Positions 54,707 through 63,254 of a stretch of DNA of 64,000 nt are shown in pieces. The notes beneath the pieces were generated by a model. That model was not told where the DNA came from, did no database searches, and saw only the letters and a program-made list of their open reading frames with translations. The stretch's first letter is position 1. Each line of letters starts with the position of its first letter. The stretch lies in contig JAPZUD010000001.1 in the NCBI GenBank assembly GCA_027533425.1, forward strand, positions 310,001 through 374,000, in the 5' to 3' direction. Position numbers and translations under genes: made by a program. Source of the stretch: Beijerinckiaceae bacterium (GTDB lineage: Bacteria > Pseudomonadota > Alphaproteobacteria > Rhizobiales > Beijerinckiaceae).

Positions 54707-56122
54707 TCAGCGGCTGGTCCTTGCATAGGGCGAGATATCGCGGTGCAGGAAGCCACCATCCCCCGGTTTCCCGAGCACCTTGCCGTCCTCCACCACGACG
54801 CGGCCCCCGGCAATGGTCATTACGGGCCAGCCGGTCACGGCGAACCCTTCCCAGGGCGTGTAATCCGAGCCGTGATGCAGGGCGTCCTGCCGGATGGTTT
54901 CCTTGCGCTTCGGATCCCACAGAACGAGATCGGCATCCGACCCGACCGCGATCGTGCCCTTGCGCGGGTAGAGGCCATAGATCTTTGCGTGGTTGGTCGC
55001 CGTCAGCGCCACGAATTCGTTCGGCGTGATGCGCCCCTTGGCCACCCCCTCCGACCAGAGGATCATCATCCGCGTCTCGATGCCGGGAATGCCGTTCGGG
55101 ACATAGCGGAAGGATTCGGCCGAGCGCGGATGCAGCTTGCCGGCCGGGCTGTCATAGAAGAACGGGCAATGATCCGAGGAGAAAACCTGGAAAGTCCCGT
55201 CTTTCAGCCCCTCCCAGATCGCGTTCCAGCTGTCATGGTCGCGCGGCGGCGGAGAACAGACATATTTGCCGCCCTCAAGTTGTTCCCCCTTCAGATCATC
55301 GGCGGTGAGGGAGATGTATTGCGGGCAGGTCTCGGCATAAACCTTGAGCCCGCGCTGGCGCGCCCAGCGGATCTGCTCCATCGGTTCGCGCCCGGAGACA
55401 TGGACAATCATGATCGGCACATCGATCAGCTCGGCATGGCTGATCGCGCGGTGTGTCGCCTCGCGCTCGATCAGCTGTGGCCGGGAGACCGCATGGTAAT
55501 AGGGCGCGGTCTTGCCCTCGCTTTCCAGCTTCTCGGTGAGATACTTGATCGTGTCATAGCCCTCGGCATGCACCATCACCAAAGCCTGCTCGCGGCGCGC
55601 GACGGCGAACACATCCAGAAGCTGGCGATCATTGAGCACGAGGTCGTCGTAGGTCATGAAGACCTTGAACGAGGTGCAGCCATCGCCGAACAGGGCCGGC
55701 AATTCCTGATTGAGTACGCTCGGCGTGGGATCGGAAACGATCAGATGGAAGCCGTAGTCGATCAGCGCCTTGCCGGCGGCCTTCTGGTGATAGGCCTCCA
55801 CGCAGGCGCGCAGGGACGTGCCTTTTTCCTGCTTGGCAAATGCGATGACCGTGGTCGTGCCACCGGCGGCTGCGGCACGGGTGCCGCTCTCGAAACCATC
55901 CGCCATCCGGATTTCCGGCCCGGATTCCTGGTCAAGATGGACATGGCTGTCGATTCCGCCCGGCAGCACCGTCAGCCCCGTCGCATCGATTTCGCGCGTG
56001 GCGCCGGTGATCGCTTCCGACAGCTGGACGATGCGACCGCCACGCACGCCGATATCACATCGGATCGTGTCCGACGCGGTCACCACGGTGCCATTGCGGA
56101 TGGCAAGGTCGAAATCGGCCAT
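54707..56122 (-). CDS. hydA: Dihydropyrimidinase/D-hydantoinase
   Basis: The 471-residue cyclic amidohydrolase opens dihydropyrimidine or hydantoin rings. Zinc ligands are visible in DSHVHLDQ, the carboxylated Lys in TSFKVFMTYDD, His in MVHAEGYD, His in MIVHVSGRE and Asp in FSSDHCPF. The C-terminal composite domain includes IAVGSDADLVLWDP. Length is normal. It is the last gene of the eight-gene leftward operon, 18 bases after the Asp/Glu racemase-family gene. Substrates could be hydantoins, dihydrouracil or other cyclic ureides. Confidence 0.9.
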   Translation of the reverse strand: MADFDLAIRNGTVVTASDTIRCDIGVRGGRIVQLSEAITGATREIDATGLTVLPGGIDSHVHLDQESGPEIRMADGFESGTRAAAAGGTTTVIAFAKQEKGTSLRACVEAYHQKAAGKALIDYGFHLIVSDPTPSVLNQELPALFGDGCTSFKVFMTYDDLVLNDRQLLDVFAVARREQALVMVHAEGYDTIKYLTEKLESEGKTAPYYHAVSRPQLIEREATHRAISHAELIDVPIMIVHVSGREPMEQIRWARQRGLKVYAETCPQYISLTADDLKGEQLEGGKYVCSPPPRDHDSWNAIWEGLKDGTFQVFSSDHCPFFYDSPAGKLHPRSAESFRYVPNGIPGIETRMMILWSEGVAKGRITPNEFVALTATNHAKIYGLYPRKGTIAVGSDADLVLWDPKRKETIRQDALHHGSDYTPWEGFAVTGWPVMTIAGGRVVVEDGKVLGKPGDGGFLHRDISPYARTSR

Positions 56123-56140
56123 TCTATCCTCCTCGGTCCG

Positions 56141-56884
56141 TCAGTCGTTGTGCTCGAAGCGTGCCGCGAGAACCGGGCTGAGGCCGCTGGTCGCCTTTGC
56201 GCCGGGCCGGCGGAACCCGCCGGCGCATGCCTTGAGCGGCGCCAGCGCCACGAGCGTTTCGGCCTGTCGCACGGCCGCCTGCACCTGATCGACGACGGGC
56301 ACTGGAATCTGCGTGGCCACCTCGCGCGCCAACCCGGCAAGCGGCGCCCCGGCGAGGATGATCACATCCGCGCCCTTCGCCACGGCCTCGCCCGCCAGTG
56401 CGACCAGCGCCTCCTGCTTTTCGGCGGCGACATCGGTAATCGAGGTGAAGGCCTCCCGAAGACAGAAGACGCCGGCACAGCGCGGCATGAGCCCGTGGCT
56501 CTCGACACATTCCTCATACCAGGGCCCCATCTGGGCCGCGAAGCTGACAATGCCGAACCTTTTGCCGAGCATGCAGGCCGTGAGCATTGCCGCCTCGGAC
56601 ATGCCGATCACCGGCGCGTCGAACAATTCCCGCGCGCCGAACAGGCCGGGATCGCCGAAGGCGGCGATGATTGCCGCATCGAACTGGCCCTGCCGTTCGG
56701 CCAGCATTTCGAGCGCAATCGCCCCGGCGACCTGCGCTTCCGCCCGGCTGGAAATATACGGGAAGCCGCGCGTTGCCGTCGCCGTCTGAAGCTGCGTGCC
56801 GGGTGAGAGGACGAGCCGCGCCGCCCCGGACAGCCGCTCTGTCACAGCTTCGGTCATGTTCGGGTTGAGCAGCAGGATCCTCAT
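56141..56884 (-). CDS. Asp/Glu/hydantoin racemase-family protein lacking the usual cysteines
   Basis: The 247-residue protein starts MRILLLNPNMTEAVTERL and has FGDPGLFGARELFDAPVIG, both typical of hydantoin and allantoin racemases. Those enzymes use two cysteines, in ACFGDPG and LGCAGM. Here these segments read AAFGDPG and LAGAPLAG, so both are replaced. Other Cys residues exist (TACMLGK, EECVESHG, RCAGVFC) but not at those places. It may have another activity or be a binding protein. The ATG overlaps the amidase stop by four bases. Hydantoinase follows. Confidence 0.8.
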   Translation of the reverse strand: MRILLLNPNMTEAVTERLSGAARLVLSPGTQLQTATATRGFPYISSRAEAQVAGAIALEMLAERQGQFDAAIIAAFGDPGLFGARELFDAPVIGMSEAAMLTACMLGKRFGIVSFAAQMGPWYEECVESHGLMPRCAGVFCLREAFTSITDVAAEKQEALVALAGEAVAKGADVIILAGAPLAGLAREVATQIPVPVVDQVQAAVRQAETLVALAPLKACAGGFRRPGAKATSGLSPVLAARFEHND

Positions 56885-58266
56885 GTCAGCCCCGTCCAGA
56901 GCCCCGCTTCGGCGAGGATTCGCTCCGCTTCCGCCGCAAAGGCGAGGACGCGGTAATCCTCGCCCACGGCCCCGGCAATCTGCAGCCCGACGGGCAGGCC
57001 ATCGCGGCCCCGTCCGCAAGGGATGGAAATCGCCGGGTTCTGCCCGTGGTTGAAGAAGGGCGTGAAAGCCGCATGGCCGCGGGAATCGACCGGCCTGCCG
57101 CCGATTTCCGGTGGGCCGAGCTGCGCATGGGGCCACGCCACGCAGGGGGTGGTGGGGGAGAGCAGGAGGTCATGCTCCGTGAAGAAGGCGCCGAGCGCCC
57201 GCCGGATTTGCTGGCTCGCCTCAAGCCCGAGCGCGACATCCGTGCCCTTCGCGGCAAAGCCCTGCTCGATCTGGACTGCGACATCCGGGTCGGTCAGCTC
57301 CGGCGCCCGGCGATACGCCTCGCCATGCAAGGCGGCCAGACCGGCGAACTGGATCGCGGCAAGCGAGGCCCGCAGCGAAGGGGCTGGCCAGGCCGGTGCC
57401 GCGATGGCCAGGCGTAACCCTGCCTGCCTGAGCGCCGCAACCGCCCGTTCGCAGGCTTCCGCCACATCGGGGTCGACCGGCGCATCAAGGCCAAGGGTTG
57501 GGTGCCAGGCCAGCCGGAGGCTTTTGACGTCTTCGTGTCGCGGCGGCGCGATGATCCGGCTTTCAGGATCGCGCAGATCCGGCCCCGCCATCGCGGCATA
57601 GAGCAGGGTGGCATCGGCGACATCAAGCGTGATCGGCGAAATGGAGGTGATCCACCAGAAGGGCTCGGCGAAGCCGAACGGATGGGGGATGGCGCCGTAA
57701 CTCGGCTTGAACCCGACCAGCCCGCAATGGGCCGGTGGCCGCCGGCTTGATCCGCCGCCATCCGTGCCGATCGACATCGGCACCGCGCCCGCCGCCACGA
57801 TGGCGACATTGCCGCCGGAAGACCCGCCCGGCGTGAGGTCGGGATCCATCGGGTGATGCGTCACGCCGTGGAGGGGCGAGCGTGTATTGCCCTTGCAGGC
57901 AAATTCCGGGCAATGCCCGATCGCCACGACCACCGCGCCAGCCTTCCGGGCGCGCTCGACACAAAGGGCATCACGCGGGGCGACATGATCGCGGAAGGCC
58001 ATCGAGCCTTGTGTGATCTGCCAGCCGCCAACCCAGATATTGTCCTTCACGACGATCGGCACGCCGGCCAAAGGCATGGTTTCGCCCGCCGCCAACCGCG
58101 CCGGGATTGTCGCCGCTTCGGCTTCGGCCCGCAGGCCGTCGATCACTGTCAGCGCATTGAGCCGGTCCTGGCTGGCGATGCAGGCCGCCGCCGCCTCCCG
58201 GGCCAGCGCGACGGGGTCGAGCCTGCCCCCCTGCACGGCGGCGGCAATATCGCGTCCGCGCTTCAT
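56881..58266 (-). CDS. Amidase-signature amidohydrolase
   Basis: The 461-residue enzyme has the amidase signature triad: Lys in PIVVKDNIWVGG, then the cis-Ser and nucleophile Ser in LTPGGSSGGNVAIV with TDGGGSSRRP. The TGEHTH-free C-terminus ends in ISIPCGRGRDGLPVGLQIAG, typical of this family. It could release ammonia from an amide made by ring opening, as AtzE, biuret hydrolase or carbamoyl-amino-acid amidases do. The ATG at 58266 overlaps the deacetylase stop by four bases. The substrate is unknown. Confidence 0.88.
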   Translation of the reverse strand: MKRGRDIAAAVQGGRLDPVALAREAAAACIASQDRLNALTVIDGLRAEAEAATIPARLAAGETMPLAGVPIVVKDNIWVGGWQITQGSMAFRDHVAPRDALCVERARKAGAVVVAIGHCPEFACKGNTRSPLHGVTHHPMDPDLTPGGSSGGNVAIVAAGAVPMSIGTDGGGSSRRPPAHCGLVGFKPSYGAIPHPFGFAEPFWWITSISPITLDVADATLLYAAMAGPDLRDPESRIIAPPRHEDVKSLRLAWHPTLGLDAPVDPDVAEACERAVAALRQAGLRLAIAAPAWPAPSLRASLAAIQFAGLAALHGEAYRRAPELTDPDVAVQIEQGFAAKGTDVALGLEASQQIRRALGAFFTEHDLLLSPTTPCVAWPHAQLGPPEIGGRPVDSRGHAAFTPFFNHGQNPAISIPCGRGRDGLPVGLQIAGAVGEDYRVLAFAAEAERILAEAGLWTGLT

Positions 58267-59228
58267 GGCGTGGCCTCGAAGGCGGAGAGGGAAGGACGCG
58301 GCGACCAGGCGGGCAGGCCGAGCCCGGCCCGCCACGCCGTGGCGATCTCGTCACGCCGGGCGAACCAGACGCCTGGCTTGCTGGCCATATGCGCGAGCAG
58401 GCGCTCCAGTCCGCCGATCCGGGCCGGGCGCCCGATGATCCGGAGATGAAGCCCGATCGAGAGCATGCGCGGCGCGTCGGCGCCCTCGCGATACAAGCGG
58501 TCGAAGGCAGCGATGCAATAGGCGGCGAAATCATCGCCCTGCACGAAGGCCCCGCCGGGCTGGAACCGCATGTCATTTGTGTCGAACGCATAGGGCAGGA
58601 TCACGAGATCGCGCCCACCCGCATGGGCCATGAAGGGGCAATCGTCGTTATAGGCATTGGAATCATACAGGAATCCGCCATGCTCGATCAGCAGGCGGCG
58701 GGTATTCGGCGACGTGGCCGAGCGCGTGTGCCAGCCCCGGGGCGGGCTGCCCGCACTGGCCGAAATGGCGGCTACGGTCCGGGCAATCGCCCGGCGTTCC
58801 GTCGCCTCGTCCATATGGACATGCCGCTCCCAGCGCCAGCCATGGGCGGAAACCTCGTGCCCGTCAGCCACAGCCTCGGCGGCGATCCAGGGCGAATAGG
58901 CCAAGGCCCGCCCGCAGGCATTGAGTGTCGCGCGAACACCCTGGGCCTTCAGCGCCGCCCGGATCCGGGCCCAGCCCCGTCTCGTGCCGTATTCGTAATG
59001 GCTTTCCATGCAGAGATCGCGAACGCCGTCGGTCCGTTCATGCGCCTCGTAGATCGCCTCGTTAGCTTCGTCCCCGGCCGAGAGGGCAAGCTCCGCCCCT
59101 TCCTCGACATTGACGACCACGGAAACCGCGAGGCGCGCACCGTGGGGCCAGCGGATTGACGGTTCGCCAAGCCGGTAGCCTTCGAAATCGCGATCGGTGG
59201 GCGGAAGCCAGGGCAGGGAAGGCACCAT
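58263..59228 (-). CDS. Polysaccharide-deacetylase-fold hydrolase, PuuE (allantoinase) like
   Basis: The 321-residue protein has the NodB-type barrel in the version found in allantoinase PuuE: VVVNVEEGAELAL, MESHYEYGTRRGW, DGHEVSAHGWRWERH, GGFLYDSNAYNDDCPF, DTNDMRFQPGG and LSIGLHLRIIGRP. The metal-binding His residues of this group are present. PuuE opens allantoin without the classic amidohydrolase fold. Here it sits with a hydantoinase, so it probably attacks a related C-N bond. It lies three bases after the permease gene and overlaps the amidase by four. Confidence 0.82.
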   Translation of the reverse strand: MVPSLPWLPPTDRDFEGYRLGEPSIRWPHGARLAVSVVVNVEEGAELALSAGDEANEAIYEAHERTDGVRDLCMESHYEYGTRRGWARIRAALKAQGVRATLNACGRALAYSPWIAAEAVADGHEVSAHGWRWERHVHMDEATERRAIARTVAAISASAGSPPRGWHTRSATSPNTRRLLIEHGGFLYDSNAYNDDCPFMAHAGGRDLVILPYAFDTNDMRFQPGGAFVQGDDFAAYCIAAFDRLYREGADAPRMLSIGLHLRIIGRPARIGGLERLLAHMASKPGVWFARRDEIATAWRAGLGLPAWSPRPSLSAFEATP

Positions 59229-59231
59229 CGA

Positions 59232-60032
59232 TCAGAAATCCGCGAGCCGCTTCAGCCCGACCAGCCGGTCGCCGATGATCATGGCCAGGACGGCCAGCAG
59301 GATGAGCAGGGTCGAGACGGCGGCAATCATCGGATCGGGGCGTTCCTCCACCAGCTGCAGCATCTGGATCGGCAGGGTTTTTGTCCAGGCATCCGTAAAG
59401 AAGATCGAGATCGGATAATTGTCCATAGAGGCGAGGAAGGCGAACATGCCGGAAGTGAGGAAAGCGGGCGCAAGGGCGGGCACCAACACCTTGCGGATGG
59501 CCTGCAGATACGAGCAGCCCAGCGTGCGTGCCGCCTCGATCAGCGTGAAATCGAACAGGCTGAGCGCCGCGAGCACCGTCCGCACCACATAGGGCATGGT
59601 AATGACGACATGCGCCACCAGCAGGCTGGTCCAGGTATCGCGCAGACCGAAGGCGCGGAAGCCCTGCAGCATCGCGATGCCAACCACGAGGCCCGGCAGC
59701 ATCAGCGGCGAGATCAGGAAGGTGGTGATCGCCTCGCGCCCCGGGAATGTGCCGCGGACCAGCGCGATCGCGCAGAGCGTGCCGAGGATCAGCGCCAGCA
59801 GCGTCGAAAGGGCGGCAATCTGCACCGAGGTCCAGAGCGAGGCCGCGAGGCCGCGCGTGTTCGGCAGGCGCTCGTACCAGCGCAGCGACCAACCGGGCGG
59901 GGGCAGCGAGAACACGGTCGAATCGCCGAAGGACACCGCGACCGTGATCACAAGCGGCGCCATGAGGAAGATCACCGCCAGGCTGGCAATCGTCCAGATC
60001 AGCGCCGTGGCAAGCTTCTCGATCGCGGTCAT
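59232..60032 (-). CDS. ABC importer permease (PotC type)
   Basis: The 266-residue membrane protein has six helices and the docking segment FTLIEAARTLGCSYLQAIRKVLVPAL. It starts with a first helix (ALIWTIASLAVIFLMAPLVITVAVSF) followed by a short periplasmic stretch with FSLPPPGWSLRWYE, typical of PotC-like proteins. It overlaps the PotB-type gene by four bases and is followed after three bases by the PuuE-like gene. Together with its partner it imports a small cationic or nitrogen-rich compound. Confidence 0.9.
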   Translation of the reverse strand: MTAIEKLATALIWTIASLAVIFLMAPLVITVAVSFGDSTVFSLPPPGWSLRWYERLPNTRGLAASLWTSVQIAALSTLLALILGTLCAIALVRGTFPGREAITTFLISPLMLPGLVVGIAMLQGFRAFGLRDTWTSLLVAHVVITMPYVVRTVLAALSLFDFTLIEAARTLGCSYLQAIRKVLVPALAPAFLTSGMFAFLASMDNYPISIFFTDAWTKTLPIQMLQLVEERPDPMIAAVSTLLILLAVLAMIIGDRLVGLKRLADF

Positions 60033-60865
60033 GCCGTTCTCCCGATCCGGCGTGACAGGATCGTCGAGCCGACAACGATCGACACGGCGAGCACCAGCAG
60101 CACGACAGCCGTGGCCGAGCCGAGCGCTTCGTTCCGCATCAGCAGGAAGGAACGGCCGGTCAGCGTTGCCAGCGTCTGGAACCGGTCGCCCATCAGCAGG
60201 CTGGGAATGACGAACATCGAGACCGACATCGAGAAGACAAAGGCCATGCCGCTGATCAGGCCGGGCATGGTGAGCGGCAGGATGATCTTGCGGAAGCGGT
60301 AGAACGGGCTCGCCCCCAGCGTCGCCCCGGCCTCGGAGAGGCGCGGATCGATCAGCTTCACCACGGAATAGATCGGCAGGATCATGAAGGGCAGGAACAC
60401 ATTCGCGGCACCGATCACGAGGCCCGGCTCGGTGAAGAGCAGCCGTTGCGGCTCGTCCCAGATGCCGGTGGCAACGAGCAGCTTGGCAATGGCCCCGTCG
60501 CGCCGGAGCACGATCTGCCAGGCAAAGGCCTTCACGACCACACCGACCGACAGGGGCAGGATGATCGCCGTCAGCAGCAGGACCTGCGCCATCCCGCGTG
60601 CCCGGGCCAGCGCGAGCGCTACCGGATAGCCGATGATGAGGGAAACCAGCGTCACCAGCAGGGCGATCCGCAGTGTATTGCCGATAACCCGCCAGTTGTA
60701 GTCATCGGCGAAAAAGCCGGCAAACAGCGAAAGGGTCGGTCCGTTGGGCCCGATCACGCTGCGACCGAGCAGATAGACCAGCGGCATCGCATAGAAAAAC
60801 GCGAGATAGAGCAGCGCCGGCGCCGCCAGCCAGAGCATCCGGTCGCGGGGGAGCCAGCGCATCAT
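60029..60865 (-). CDS. ABC importer permease (PotB type)
   Basis: The 278-residue membrane protein starts with a short basic tail and helix LWLAAPALLYLAFFYAMPLVYLLG. The docking segment is RLSEAGATLGASPFYRFRKIILPLTMPG. It pairs with the PotC-type permease. The ATG at 60865 overlaps the ATPase stop by four bases. It belongs to the spermidine/putrescine family, whose members also move opines, amino acid derivatives and other small solutes. Confidence 0.9.
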   Translation of the reverse strand: MMRWLPRDRMLWLAAPALLYLAFFYAMPLVYLLGRSVIGPNGPTLSLFAGFFADDYNWRVIGNTLRIALLVTLVSLIIGYPVALALARARGMAQVLLLTAIILPLSVGVVVKAFAWQIVLRRDGAIAKLLVATGIWDEPQRLLFTEPGLVIGAANVFLPFMILPIYSVVKLIDPRLSEAGATLGASPFYRFRKIILPLTMPGLISGMAFVFSMSVSMFVIPSLLMGDRFQTLATLTGRSFLLMRNEALGSATAVVLLVLAVSIVVGSTILSRRIGRTA

Positions 60866-61938
60866 GCTGCGGCCAGCGGATAGGCGATCGTATCCTCGAC
60901 CGCGAAGGAAATCGTGACCGGCGATCCCGCCGTCAGCCCGGCGGGCAGCGCGCCGGAGGTCTCGATCATGACCGGGCGCTGGTCCGGGCTCGCGAAATGC
61001 GCCTGGATCCGCGCCCCCTGGAAGACGATATCCGACAGAACCGGCGCGACGACATTCTCGCCGCCTGCGGCGCCGAAGGCAATTCGCTCCGGCCGGACCC
61101 CCAGCAGGACCGGGCTTCCCACCTCGAAGCGGCCGCGGCTGCGCAGGCTCCCCAACGACGTCTCGACCGTGACCAGACCGGCCGGGTCATAGGCGGTGAC
61201 CGTGCCGGCAATCCGCGTCGAGAGCCCGACAAATTCGAGCGCGAACGGCGTCGCCGGGCGGGCATAGATCGCCTCCGGCGTATCGAGCTGCTCGATCCGG
61301 CCGCGATTCATCACTGCGATCCGGTCCGACATGATCAGCGCCTCGTCCTGATCATGGGTGACGAAAATTGCCGTGGTGCCAAGTTCGCGCAGCAGCCGGC
61401 GCAGGTCGATCTGCATCGTCTCGCGCAGCTTGCGGTCGAGCGCCGAGAACGGCTCATCGAGAAGCAGCAGCTTCGGTTTCGTGGCCAGCGCCCGCGCCAC
61501 GGCAACCCGCTGCTGCTGGCCGCCCGACAGGGCCCTGACGGAGCGGTCGGCAAAGGCGGCCATATGGATCAGCGTCAGGAATCGCTCGACCGTTGCCGTG
61601 ATCTCCGCTGCCGGCGCGCCCTTGGCCCGGAGGCCGAAGGCGATGTTCTCCGCCACGGTGAGATGCGGGAAGAGGGCGTAGTTCTGGAAGACCACGCCGA
61701 CATCGCGCCGATGCGGCGGCAGGCGCGAAATGTCCTGCCCGTCCAGCGTCACGCTGCCGCCATCGGCCGCCGCCAGGCCGGCAATGATCCGCAGCAGGGT
61801 GGTCTTCCCGCAGCCTGACGGCCCGAGCAGCGAGATGAACTCGCCGCGCGCGACCGCCAGGTCGACCCCGTCCAGGACGGGGCCGGCGCCGAAATCCTTG
61901 CTGGCCTTCCTGATATCGAGAAACGGGGCCGGGTTCAT
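60862..61938 (-). CDS. ABC importer ATPase (PotA type)
   Basis: The 358-residue ATPase has Walker A GPSGCGKTT, signature LSGGQQQRVAVARAL, Walker B LLLDEPFSALDRKLR and switch VTHDQDEALIMSD. A TOBE domain follows (SPVLLGVRPERIAFG). ATG at 61938 is chosen over an in-frame TTG two codons upstream. It follows the binding-protein gene by 48 bases and powers the two permeases downstream. Confidence 0.92.
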   Translation of the reverse strand: MNPAPFLDIRKASKDFGAGPVLDGVDLAVARGEFISLLGPSGCGKTTLLRIIAGLAAADGGSVTLDGQDISRLPPHRRDVGVVFQNYALFPHLTVAENIAFGLRAKGAPAAEITATVERFLTLIHMAAFADRSVRALSGGQQQRVAVARALATKPKLLLLDEPFSALDRKLRETMQIDLRRLLRELGTTAIFVTHDQDEALIMSDRIAVMNRGRIEQLDTPEAIYARPATPFALEFVGLSTRIAGTVTAYDPAGLVTVETSLGSLRSRGRFEVGSPVLLGVRPERIAFGAAGGENVVAPVLSDIVFQGARIQAHFASPDQRPVMIETSGALPAGLTAGSPVTISFAVEDTIAYPLAAA

Positions 61939-61986
61939 GCACAAGCCTGCAGAAAAGGAAAAGAAGGGAAGGGCGGAAGGCGAGCC

Positions 61987-63054
61987 TCAGCTCGCCATTT
62001 CACGATCCCAGCGCTTCACCCATTCATTGCGGTTCTCGGCCACGAAGGCCCAGTCGATCGTGTGGATCTTCGCATCGGTCGGCATGCCTGGCGGCACCGG
62101 CGCATCGAGATTGGTCGGCATGGCGAAGGTCGGCGGGGCGATCTTCGACTGCACTTCGGCGCCGAGCAGCTCGTTGATATAGGCGAAGGCCAGTTCCATG
62201 TTGGGGCCGCCCTTGACCACGGCAATGCCCGAGGGAACCGGGAAGATGCCTTCCTTCGGCGCCGCCATCGAGACCGGCGCCCCGTCGAGCCGGCGCTGCA
62301 TGCCGAACGAGGAGAGGGCGCCGAGGATCATGTGGGCCTCGCCCTGTTCCAGCAGAGAGAAAGCCTGCGGCATCTGGCTGTAGACAGTCAGCAGGTTCGG
62401 CTTGAGCTTCTTGAGTTCGCGGAAGGCCGCATCGATATCCTTGTAGGCCTCGGCCATCGGCTTGCCCGTGGCGAGATGCGCGAACATGAAGAGGTTCGGC
62501 AGGCCTTCGGTATTCTGCAGCGAGGGCACGATGATCCGGCCCTTGAATTTCGGATCCAGCGCCTCGGCCCAGGAAGCGGGCGGCGTCTTCAGGACATTGG
62601 TGTTGTAGGCGACCCCCTGCCAGGGCTGGAGGTAATTCGCCCACATCCCGTCCATATGCACCGTGCCGGGCTTGAGCTTGGCCATGTTCGGCACCTTGGC
62701 CGGGGTGATCGGCTCGAGCAGACCTTCCTTGACGGCGAGGATCATCACCGGATCGTCCATCTGCACGATGGAGAGATAGGGCTTGTCCTTGTTCTTCTGC
62801 ATCTTCTCGAGGTTCACAAGGCTGCGCGTGCCCTCGAAGGTGATCTTGGCATTGTACTTCTTCTCGAAGGCCGGCATCACATGGGTTTCCACCCAGGGCT
62901 TGTGGCTGGCCGCGCCGCCGATGACAATTTCGCGGACCTGCGCCCGGAGGATGCCCGGCATCGCAATTCCGGCCCCGATGGCCGCGCCGGTATGAAGCAA
63001 CGTCCTGCGGGTAAGGCGTGTTCCGGTCGGGTTGTGTGTCACGATCTTCGTCAT
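61987..63054 (-). CDS. Periplasmic binding protein of the PotD/iron-type importer
   Basis: The 355-residue protein has a Tat-like signal (RLTRRTLLHTGAAIGAGIAM). The mature part shows HKPWVETHVMPAFEKKYNAKITFEG, and later LLTVYSQMPQAFSLLEQGEAHMI, which fit family 1/PotD-like binding proteins. AGGAGA lies nine bases before the ATG. It is the first gene of an eight-gene leftward operon ending in hydantoinase, so it probably binds a ureide, hydantoin or related nitrogen compound. The ligand cannot be read from sequence. Confidence 0.88.
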   Translation of the reverse strand: MTKIVTHNPTGTRLTRRTLLHTGAAIGAGIAMPGILRAQVREIVIGGAASHKPWVETHVMPAFEKKYNAKITFEGTRSLVNLEKMQKNKDKPYLSIVQMDDPVMILAVKEGLLEPITPAKVPNMAKLKPGTVHMDGMWANYLQPWQGVAYNTNVLKTPPASWAEALDPKFKGRIIVPSLQNTEGLPNLFMFAHLATGKPMAEAYKDIDAAFRELKKLKPNLLTVYSQMPQAFSLLEQGEAHMILGALSSFGMQRRLDGAPVSMAAPKEGIFPVPSGIAVVKGGPNMELAFAYINELLGAEVQSKIAPPTFAMPTNLDAPVPPGMPTDAKIHTIDWAFVAENRNEWVKRWDREMAS

Positions 63055-63159
63055 GCCTGGGCTCTCCTGCTGCTGGTCCGGTTCGCAGATGCGATCCGGC
63101 TTCTTCTTCAGGATAAGCAAGGGACATGCCGGGCTGTTCTGTATGCTGTTCAGGTTCGG

Positions 63160-63188
63160 CCGCCTGAAAATGCCTAAAAAACAGGCGG
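63160..63188. promoter_or_regulatory. Inverted repeat in the promoter region of the ureide-type operon
   Basis: CCGCCTG and CAGGCGG form a perfect 7-base inverted repeat with a 15-base AT-rich spacer. It lies about 105-135 bases upstream of the binding-protein ATG, the only promoter-sized gap before eight linked genes. It is a candidate operator for a dimeric regulator. The rest of 63055-63254 shows no gene. Confidence 0.4.
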
Positions 63189-63254
63189 ATTGACTTAATT
63201 CAGCAGCAATGCCTGAGACCGGATCTGTCGCATCCCACTCTGAAACCGGGCCTG

